A DNA stretch of 8,391 bases from Bacillota bacterium. Its GTDB lineage: Bacteria; Bacillota; Clostridia; Oscillospirales; Acutalibacteraceae. Positions 1 through 5,207 of the stretch are shown here, in pieces. The DNA is taken from NCBI GenBank assembly GCA_023420245.1, contig JAEZWL010000025.1:1-8391 (forward strand), read 5' to 3'. The translations under genes and the position numbers were made by a program. Positions within the stretch are counted from its first letter, which is position 1. Each line of letters begins with the position of its first letter. The notes under the pieces are model-generated. The model was not told where the DNA came from. It was given only the letters and a program-made list of their open reading frames with translations, and did no database searches.

Positions 1-503
1 GAGCAGCAGAACGGCTTGCCGCAGATACCGAGACCGCCGAGCATTTTTGCCTCGTCGCGTACGCCGATTTGGCGCAGCTCGATTCGGGTGCGGAATACCG
101 AAGCCAAATCCTTAACCAGCTCGCGAAAATCCACACGACCGTCCGCGGTAAAATAAAAGAGAATCTTCGTATTGTCAAAGGTGTATTCCACATCCACAAG
201 CTTCATTTCAAGCTTATGCGCCGCAATCTTCTTCAAGCAGATATCAAACGCGGATTTTTCCTTTGCGGTGTTGTCCGCCAGCTTCTTCAAATCCTCCTTG
301 GTTGCCACGCGAATGAGCTTTTTCAGCGGCTGAACGATGCCGTCGTCACCGATCTGGCGGTTTTCCATCGCCACCTCGCCGCACTCGACTCCGCGCGCGG
401 TTTCCACAATGACCATATCGCCCTGCTTCAAAATATTGCCGTCGGGGTCAAAATAATATACTTTTCCTACGTTTTTAAAACGAACGCCTACTACCTCGGC
501 CAT
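1..503 (-). CDS. ricT: RicT/YaaT, PSP1-domain protein (3' part outside window)
   Basis: The first 167 residues are present; the C-terminus lies beyond the left edge. The N-terminus begins MAEVVGVRFKNVGKVYYF, as in the RicT/YaaT family. The signature GVRDEAKMLGGLGICGKPFCC runs over about residues 148-167 and supplies cysteines C161, C166 and C167, consistent with the iron-sulfur-ligating cysteines of RicT. The conserved PSP1 region covers roughly residues 60-145. In Bacillus, RicT works with RicA and RicF as a cytoplasmic complex that steers RNase Y mRNA processing and affects sporulation, competence and biofilm formation; that role is family knowledge. The start at 503 is supported by GGAGG about 6 bases upstream. 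It lies 45 bases after holB with no terminator between, so it is probably the distal gene of the darA-holB operon. The family assignment is very secure; function in this organism is inferred. Confidence 0.95.
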   Translation of the reverse strand, partial: MAEVVGVRFKNVGKVYYFDPDGNILKQGDMVIVETARGVECGEVAMENRQIGDDGIVQPLKKLIRVATKEDLKKLADNTAKEKSAFDICLKKIAAHKLEMKLVDVEYTFDNTKILFYFTADGRVDFRELVKDLASVFRTRIELRQIGVRDEAKMLGGLGICGKPFCC

Positions 504-548
504 TGATTTCCTCCAAAATATGTTTTTATTCTATCGATATCCAATTGA

Positions 549-1430
549 TTATGATCTTCCCGCCGCCGTGCGAAGTCCCGCGCACAGCGCCGTAACCAGC
601 AGAGCGGCATTTGCGTTTCGGTCGAGCGCCCGACCGGCATTTTTCACTTCCTGCAAAAGCAGAAATATTTTATCGCGGGTCAGACCCGCGCCGAGCTTTT
701 CCGCCGCCTCGCGCTGACCGGAAAGGCAGGTCTCCCCGCCCGAGCGAAGAACCGCCGCGTCGCGGAAAATCAGCTCCAACTGAGCCAGCACCGAGCGGAG
801 CAAACCCTTGTCTTTGATCAAACCGGACGTGAGGAACAGTAAATCGGCTTCATTTTTTGCGGTGATTGCCTGGGCAAGCCCGGCGGTATATTCCAAATCA
901 ACCCCGTCCGCCTTTCGGGCGTCCTCCAGCAAAAAGGACTGCGCGCGTGAGCGCACCGTCGGCAAAAGGGCGGACGCGCTGACGGTTGTTAAAAGGAACC
1001 GCACATTTTCCGGGGGCTCCTCGAGCACCTTCAGCAGAGCGTTCTGAGAAATCTCCGACATATTTTGCACACCTGCCAGAAGATAGACCCTGTTGGGCGC
1101 CTCGTTTGGTCGGATGTACGCGCCGGAACGGATTGCACGGATTGCGTCTACAGGAAACGCGCGCGGGTCTGTGTCGCCGTCCAGAACGGTAATATCCGGG
1201 TGGGTGCCCGCAAGCGCCTTTAAGCAGCCGGGGCAGTGCCCGCAGGGCTTTTCGCCCGTGCCGACGCAAACCGCCGCGCGCGCCAGAATTTCAGCCAAAA
1301 CAGCCTTGCCGCTTTGGGCGGAGCCTTCCAGAATTACCGCGTGGGGAAAACGCCCCTCGTCGAACGCGAGGGACAGCAGGGCTTTTGTCTGCTCGTTCCC
1401 CGCAAAGCCTTCAAAGTTCAATGCACTCAT
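549..1430 (-). CDS. holB: DNA polymerase III subunit delta prime
   Basis: A 293-residue clamp-loader subunit of the AAA+ fold. The P-loop-like segment GSAQSGKA is at residues 36-43, followed by a four-cysteine zinc-binding module at C55, C63, C66 and C69, typical of delta prime and gamma/tau subunits. The highly conserved NALLKVLEEPPENVRFLLTT lies at residues 130-149 and TVRSRAQ at 158-164. Delta prime is the structural stator of the clamp loader, which opens the beta clamp at primed DNA; it does not need ATP hydrolysis, which fits the P-loop having Ala where Ser/Thr is usual. The SRC motif reads SRA here. The gene starts inside the end of darA (ATGA overlap at 1427-1430) and has only a weak AAGG ribosome site, so translation is probably coupled to darA. 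Its place between darA and ricT matches the Bacillus yaaQ-holB-yaaT order, without yaaR. Length is slightly short but within the family. Confidence 0.95.
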   Translation of the reverse strand: MSALNFEGFAGNEQTKALLSLAFDEGRFPHAVILEGSAQSGKAVLAEILARAAVCVGTGEKPCGHCPGCLKALAGTHPDITVLDGDTDPRAFPVDAIRAIRSGAYIRPNEAPNRVYLLAGVQNMSEISQNALLKVLEEPPENVRFLLTTVSASALLPTVRSRAQSFLLEDARKADGVDLEYTAGLAQAITAKNEADLLFLTSGLIKDKGLLRSVLAQLELIFRDAAVLRSGGETCLSGQREAAEKLGAGLTRDKIFLLLQEVKNAGRALDRNANAALLVTALCAGLRTAAGRS

Positions 1431-1750
1431 ACCTTTTCAAAGCGATCCACACTTAATACAAATATGGTGGAGCCTCCCACGGTAACCTCCACCGGGAAGG
1501 AGGAATACATTCCGACATCCATTGTCGTAGTGCTTGGCACCAGCTGGGTTCGGCGGCTGCTGTGCCTGGAAACGATGCTGATAACCTGATCAACCTTATC
1601 GTCCTCCGTACCGACAATAAAGGTGGTGTTGCCGGCCATTAAAAATCCGCCGGTGGTCGCCAGCTTGGTAACGGAAAAACCTTCCTTTGTCAGCGCCGCG
1701 GAAACGATGCCGCTGTCGTCATTGCTTACGATCGCAACTACCAGTTTCAT
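1427..1750 (-). CDS. darA: Cyclic-di-AMP receptor DarA (PstA/YaaQ, PII-like)
   Basis: A 107-residue PII-like protein. It starts MKLVVAIVSNDDSG and carries the hallmark VTKLATTGGFLMAGNTTF at residues 27-44, the family's c-di-AMP-binding T-loop base, with N41, T42 and T43 conserved. It ends with PVEVTVGGSTIFVLSVDRFEKV, also family-typical. Known members are cytoplasmic homotrimers that bind cyclic-di-AMP and are thought to relay this signal to unknown partners. The start at 1750 is chosen because GGAGGG lies 6 bases upstream and the family begins with MKL. A longer open frame to 1849 is rejected because its extra 33 residues do not resemble the family. Its stop overlaps the holB start by four bases (ATGA). 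No clear terminator separates it from the decarboxylase 130 bases upstream, so shared transcription is possible. Confidence 0.96.
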   Translation of the reverse strand: MKLVVAIVSNDDSGIVSAALTKEGFSVTKLATTGGFLMAGNTTFIVGTEDDKVDQVISIVSRHSSRRTQLVPSTTTMDVGMYSSFPVEVTVGGSTIFVLSVDRFEKV

Positions 1751-1880
1751 AATATCCCTCCGTTTATTCCATTTACAAGAGCCGGACGCGTAATCCGGTG
1801 TCTGCCGCCGCTGCGAAAACCCTTTTGCCCATTTTAGCCTATTCTTCATTTAATTTTATGACGAATCTTCTGTTTCAATT

Positions 1881-3164
1881 TTATTTTAGCACTTTTAATG
1901 AAAAAAAGCCATACTTACGCAAAAAGTCTATGACATCTTTCGTAACTTCCTCCCCCGGCATCACCACGGGGATACCGGGAGGACAGGGGCATGCCGTTCC
2001 GGCGGCAATTCTGCCGGAGGCGGATTCCAGCGAAACCGTTTCAGCTGGCGCAAAAAGCGCGGCGCGCAAGCCGGTTTTTACAGGAGGGAGGGGCGGCAAA
2101 GCCGGAGGAACCGGCAGCGCCTCCCTGACCGGCAGCAAGGCGATTGCGTCCGCAAGGCGGGCAAAATCCGCGTCCGTATTGAATGGCGTGGCAATCAGCA
2201 CCACATGGGTGCCGTCGGCATACTCCGGCTCCACGCCCGCGCCCCGAAAAATTTCGGCGGCTGAGGTACCCGGGATTCCGATCGCTCCGGTGTTGAGCGT
2301 GATACGGGTCGGGTCAGTCAAGCCCTCCGGCGCGGTAATTCCATATTCCCGCGCAGCCTGCCGGATTTCATCCACCTGCTTTTGCAAACGGACATAAGCT
2401 TTTTTATGCTCCCCAAGCCACGCGCGGCTGTAATCAAGCGAAGCCATGACCGCGTAATTGGGGCTGGTGGAGCCGAACAGCGCCATTGCGTCCTTCGCGT
2501 CCTGTGCGTAGCGTTCGTCCGCGATATTCAGCCACGCGCCGCCGGTCAGCACATTCATCGTTTTGTGCGCGGAGCAGGCGGTCATACTCGCGCCGAGCGC
2601 AAGCGGGTGAAGCTTTGGCTCGGTAAACATCAGGTGCGCTCCGTGGGCGTTGTCCACAAGCAGCGGGATATCCCGCTCCCGGCAAGCCTGGGCGATCGCC
2701 GGAATATCCAGCAGCTGCCCGTAATAGCTCGGGCTGGTAACGTAGACCGCCTTTGCCTCCGGGTGCCGCGCAATCACGGATATAAGCTCCTCCAGCATCG
2801 ACCAGACCGGCTGCAAATCGAGCAGCGCCATCGCGTTCACCGCAGCGCGGTGAACCGTTCTGGAGCAAATGACCGTTCCGCCGTTTGGCGCCGCCAGACG
2901 GAACATCGCCTGAATACAGAGGGTGCAGCCGCCCGCGGAAATACAGGCGCGCGCCGCGCCGAACAGCTTTGACGCAAGCAGCTCCGCCTCCAAAATCGGG
3001 CCGTCTGCCTCAAAAAGGCTGTCGGTATCCTGCAGCTCGGTAAAATCCAGAGAAAAAAGGTCCTGCGGCAATGCCTCCGCATTGTTTTTATGCCCCGGCG
3101 TGTGAAAGGACGAACGGTTCTTTTCCCGGTGCCGGATTAAAGCGGAATAAAGCGGTGTCTCCAT
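1881..3164 (-). CDS. Orn/Lys/Arg decarboxylase family, PLP-dependent (YaaO-like)
   Basis: A 427-residue fold-type-I PLP enzyme of the Orn/Lys/Arg decarboxylase group. Visible motifs are FHTPGHK (20-26), the D-T-D segment QDTDSLFEADGPI (45-57), DNAHGAH (171-177; D171 is expected to contact the PLP ring nitrogen) and SAHKTMNVLTGGAWLN (198-213), where K201 is the predicted Schiff-base lysine. The small C-terminal domain has the typical PPGIPVVMPGEEV (395-407). Such enzymes decarboxylate lysine, ornithine or arginine to cadaverine, putrescine or agmatine in the cytoplasm; the substrate cannot be read from sequence. Bacillus YaaO, in the same genomic neighbourhood, is about 480 residues as I recall, so this copy is somewhat short. 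The usual GGST near residue 78 reads GGCT, and the usual HKS after the conserved RN-type segment reads HRA (105-107). The start at 3164 has AAAGGAG 7 bases upstream, immediately behind a terminator-like hairpin. Family is secure; substrate is unknown. Confidence 0.92.
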   Translation of the reverse strand: METPLYSALIRHREKNRSSFHTPGHKNNAEALPQDLFSLDFTELQDTDSLFEADGPILEAELLASKLFGAARACISAGGCTLCIQAMFRLAAPNGGTVICSRTVHRAAVNAMALLDLQPVWSMLEELISVIARHPEAKAVYVTSPSYYGQLLDIPAIAQACRERDIPLLVDNAHGAHLMFTEPKLHPLALGASMTACSAHKTMNVLTGGAWLNIADERYAQDAKDAMALFGSTSPNYAVMASLDYSRAWLGEHKKAYVRLQKQVDEIRQAAREYGITAPEGLTDPTRITLNTGAIGIPGTSAAEIFRGAGVEPEYADGTHVVLIATPFNTDADFARLADAIALLPVREALPVPPALPPLPPVKTGLRAALFAPAETVSLESASGRIAAGTACPCPPGIPVVMPGEEVTKDVIDFLRKYGFFSLKVLK

Positions 3165-3178
3165 GAAAAAGCTCCTTT

Positions 3179-3213
3179 AAGAAAAACCGCACAGCGCTTC
3201 GGCCGTACGGTTT
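3179..3213 (-). terminator. Intrinsic terminator after the LCP gene, abutting the decarboxylase ribosome site
   Basis: On the minus strand, AAACCGTACGGC pairs with GCTGTGCGGTTT over 12 positions, two of them G-U, around the six-base loop CGAAGC. TTTTTCTT follows at once. This is a convincing Rho-independent terminator about 10 bases after the LCP stop codons. The T-run is followed directly by the AAAGGAG ribosome site of the decarboxylase, leaving no room for a promoter between them. It may be a partial terminator or an attenuator. Confidence 0.85.
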
Positions 3214-3223
3214 GAAGGTTTCA

Positions 3224-4300
3224 TCAGTCGCCCCGATAGTTTTTACTGGGCAGTTCCGATTCATAAATAAAATTAGCGACCCTATCGCTGCATTTTTTGA
3301 GGTCCGGCACGAGCACATCTGCTCTGTGCTCACTGATCATTATTGTTTGGGATTTATAATCGTTGTCCCCGGGGATTCTTTCCTGACTGATCGGATATTT
3401 CAGGTAGGTAAGGGAATTTCCCGCCATACCAAGAATTTCGTTTTTTGTCATGTTGGTTTTGACAAGCGGCAGGACGTCATATAGTGTATTGTAAATTGCG
3501 CCAATATTGGAGCCTTTCATCTTGTCCACAATGCTGGAGAACACCTTGCGCTGGCGTTCGGTACGCGCAAAATCGTCGCCGATTACGCGAATACGGGAAT
3601 AGTAGTGCGCCTGCGCGCCGCTCAGGTTGAAGGTGCCCTCCTTCAGGTTTCTCCTCGGGTCACCGGAATTTTTATTGATTTCCTTCGCTTCGGCAGCCGT
3701 AACAGTTACGGTAACACCGCCGAGCTTGTCTATAATCTTATTGAATGCGGAGTTGTTAACAATCACATAACGGTCAATATCCGTGCCGAAATTCGCTTCA
3801 ATTGTTTTGACCAGAAGCTTCGCGCCCGCCGCGTCGCCGCCCGCCGCCGCGTAAGCCACATTGAGGCGGTTGCTGCCGTGCCCCGGAATCGCAACATACA
3901 TATCGCGCATAAAGGAGGTCAGCTTTAATTTGTTGTGGCGGGTATCCACAGATACCATCATCATACTGTCGCTGCGGCCGATGTCGTTTTTCTGGTAATC
4001 GTCAACGCCGAGCAGCAGGACATTCGTGATCGCGTCGTCGTGGTAAAGTCCGCCGAGGATACCGGACTTGGCGCTGGTGGTGCCTCCGCTTTCGGGAACC
4101 GATTCAAACAGCGGACCGGTATCCACCCTGGATGGCGTCGGTTCCTCCCCGAAATACTGAATGCGCCCAAGCATGTTGTCCGCAACAATACAGCCCACGC
4201 CGCTGAACAGCATTAAAACGCTCAGCGCGAGAACGGCGATATTGCGCGCCAAATGGCTTGTATGTCTTCCCGCCCTGCGAGTACTTTTTATTTCTTTCAT
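3224..4300 (-). CDS. LytR-CpsA-Psr (LCP) family glycopolymer transferase
   Basis: A 358-residue protein with a short basic cytoplasmic N-terminus (MKEIKSTRRAGRHTSHLARN), one membrane segment at about residues 20-40, a low-complexity linker, then an extracellular LCP domain from about residue 90. Key family motifs are LLLGVDDYQKNDIGRSDSMM (95-114), FMRDMYVAIPG (130-140), NRLNVAYAAAGG (144-155) and YSRIRVIGDDFARTERQRKV (234-253). The acidic pair D100/D101 and arginines R109, R132, R236, R246 and R249 match the pyrophosphate/metal-binding pocket. LCP enzymes transfer polyprenyl-diphosphate-linked glycopolymers (wall teichoic acid, capsule or similar) to peptidoglycan at the outer membrane face. 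The start at 4300 has AGGAG 9 bases upstream. A longer frame starting at 4408 is rejected because that ATG lies within the predicted -35 box. It ends with two stop codons and a strong terminator, so it is probably monocistronic or co-transcribed with yfbR. Which polymer it handles is unknown. Confidence 0.93.
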   Translation of the reverse strand: MKEIKSTRRAGRHTSHLARNIAVLALSVLMLFSGVGCIVADNMLGRIQYFGEEPTPSRVDTGPLFESVPESGGTTSAKSGILGGLYHDDAITNVLLLGVDDYQKNDIGRSDSMMMVSVDTRHNKLKLTSFMRDMYVAIPGHGSNRLNVAYAAAGGDAAGAKLLVKTIEANFGTDIDRYVIVNNSAFNKIIDKLGGVTVTVTAAEAKEINKNSGDPRRNLKEGTFNLSGAQAHYYSRIRVIGDDFARTERQRKVFSSIVDKMKGSNIGAIYNTLYDVLPLVKTNMTKNEILGMAGNSLTYLKYPISQERIPGDNDYKSQTIMISEHRADVLVPDLKKCSDRVANFIYESELPSKNYRGD

Positions 4301-4379
4301 GTTTATTAACTCCTGACTTAGGTTAGTCTGGGTACTGACCGTAACATTATACTCTGCGACTAAAATATCGTTGTTCTTT

Positions 4380-4408
4380 ATTATAATCATTTTTTCAGCA
4401 AAATGCAA
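4380..4408 (-). promoter_or_regulatory. Sigma-A-type promoter of the LCP gene
   Basis: On the minus strand there is a -35 TTGCAT (4408-4403), a 17-base spacer containing A6, and a perfect -10 TATAAT (4385-4380). Predicted transcription start is near 4373, giving a leader of about 73 bases. A second perfect TATAAT lies at 4351-4346 but has no convincing -35, so it may be a secondary start. The -35 is only 3/6; confidence rests on the -10 and the spacing. Confidence 0.65.
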
Positions 4409-4417
4409 TTTCCTAAT

Positions 4418-4434
4418 TAATTTGGTACAAATTA
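4418..4434. repeat. Short AT-rich inverted repeat at the end of yfbR
   Basis: TAATTTG and CAAATTA are perfect 7-base arms around the three-base centre GTA. The repeat overlaps the yfbR stop codon (4434-4432) and ends 10 bases upstream of the LCP -35 box. The stem would be weak and has no clear T-run, so it is not a good terminator. It could be an operator for the LCP promoter or chance in AT-rich DNA. Confidence 0.3.
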
Positions 4435-5034
4435 TTTACCGCTGTTAGAAAATGTATCCTGCTCGTCAAGCGTCAGGGCGTAGGAGGGCAAAAACTCCTC
4501 CACAAAACAATCGGCTTCCGGCAGATGCAGGTCATTGACCGCCTGCCGCAACGCCTCCTCCGCCTTGGAAAATTCGGAATTGCCCATTCCCTTTTCCTCA
4601 ATGCATTTAATTACGGCGGAGAGCTTGTCCGCCGCCTTTACCAACGGCAGAAGCTCCCGGTCGCCTTGCCGTGAAGCGGTAAAAACGCTTTCATAGTCGG
4701 GCCTCAGGTCGTCGGGAAGCAGGCTAAGCAGCTTGTGCCGTGCCACATGCTCCACCTCGCGGTAGGCGTTCCGGATTTCCGGGTTATAATATTTGACAGG
4801 CGTGGGAAGATCACCGGTCAGAATTTCGGTCGCGTCGTGGTACAACGCGAGCAGAGCGGCGCGCTCAGGGTCCGCATTTCCGCCGAAGCGCGTATTCCGC
4901 AGAACGGCGAGGGCATGGGCGATAACAGCGGTTTCAAAGCTGTGCTCACACAAATTTTCCTCGTGGGTGCTGCGCATCAGCCCCCAGCGGCGAATGAATT
5001 TCATTCGCGAAAGCATTGCGTAAAAATGGAACAT
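4432..5034 (-). CDS. yfbR: YfbR-like HD-domain 5'-deoxynucleotidase
   Basis: A 200-residue HD-superfamily phosphohydrolase that resembles E. coli YfbR along its whole length (199 residues there). Expected active-site residues are all visible: R16-W17 in FIRRWGLMR, H31 in ENLCEHS, H66-D67 in LALYHDATE, E70, D75 in LTGDLPTPVKYY, and D136 in KAADKL. The C-terminal FVEEFLPSYALTLDE also matches. YfbR enzymes are metal-dependent cytoplasmic enzymes that remove phosphate from deoxyribonucleoside 5'-monophosphates, helping to balance deoxynucleotide pools; that is knowledge from E. coli. The start at 5034 has GGAGG 6 bases upstream, and a strong promoter lies at 5096-5124. It is divergent from yfhO. 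No strong terminator follows, so some transcription may continue into the LCP gene. No unusual residues were noticed. Assignment is very secure. Confidence 0.94.
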   Translation of the reverse strand: MFHFYAMLSRMKFIRRWGLMRSTHEENLCEHSFETAVIAHALAVLRNTRFGGNADPERAALLALYHDATEILTGDLPTPVKYYNPEIRNAYREVEHVARHKLLSLLPDDLRPDYESVFTASRQGDRELLPLVKAADKLSAVIKCIEEKGMGNSEFSKAEEALRQAVNDLHLPEADCFVEEFLPSYALTLDEQDTFSNSGK

Positions 5035-5069
5035 TACGTTCCTCCCTCCATACGGGATTACCTCATCCC

Positions 5070-5082
5070 TGTTAATTTAACA
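5070..5082. promoter_or_regulatory. Perfect 13-base palindrome, candidate operator for yfbR
   Basis: TGTTAA-T-TTAACA has perfect 6-base arms around one central base. It lies about 7 to 20 bases downstream of the predicted yfbR transcription start (near 5089), a typical place for repressor binding. I do not recognise the regulator. AT-rich palindromes of this size can occur by chance in spacers. Confidence 0.4.
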
Positions 5083-5095
5083 ATAATCTCTTACT

Positions 5096-5124
5096 AATAT
5101 AATAACAAACCGTAAATTTTTCAA
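5096..5124 (-). promoter_or_regulatory. Sigma-A-type promoter of yfbR
   Basis: On the minus strand there is a -35 TTGAAA (5124-5119, 5/6), a 17-base spacer, and a -10 TATATT (5101-5096, 5/6). Predicted start is near 5089, giving a leader of about 55 bases. The leader contains the 13-base palindrome and a short GGGAT/ATCCC hairpin at 5054-5069. This is the best promoter match in the window. Confidence 0.75.
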
Positions 5125-5154
5125 GAAGCGGAGCAGTAATTTTTAAAATACCCT

Positions 5155-5183
5155 TTGTTTAGATAATTTCTGTGTGATATAAT
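5155..5183 (+). promoter_or_regulatory. Extended -10 sigma-A-type promoter of yfhO
   Basis: A -35 TTGTTT (5155-5160, 3/6) and a perfect -10 TATAAT (5178-5183) are separated by 17 bases. TGA directly precedes the -10, making TGATATAAT an extended -10, which can offset the weak -35. Predicted start is near 5190, so the leader before the TTG start codon is only about 18 bases. It is divergent from the yfbR promoter, with the two -35 boxes 30 bases apart. Confidence 0.7.
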
Positions 5184-5207
5184 AATCCAAGAAATGGGGG
5201 CGGCGGT

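Noticed and set aside
69..506. 145-codon plus-strand open frame opposite ricT
   Set aside because: The minus strand encodes clear RicT sequence with a conserved cysteine motif; the plus frame is a shadow.
1782..1798. CCGGA/TCCGG inverted repeat between the decarboxylase and darA as a terminator
   Set aside because: Only five pairs, a seven-base loop and no T-run on either strand. I also found no convincing promoter in 1751-1880.
1798..2972. Two plus-strand open frames of 196-199 codons opposite the decarboxylase
   Set aside because: The minus-strand decarboxylase is unmistakable across this region; these frames show no family features.
4180..4200. Lipoprotein signal in the LCP protein (SGVGC near residues 33-37)
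   Set aside because: The -3 position is Gly rather than Leu/Val/Ile and LCP proteins normally keep an N-terminal membrane anchor.
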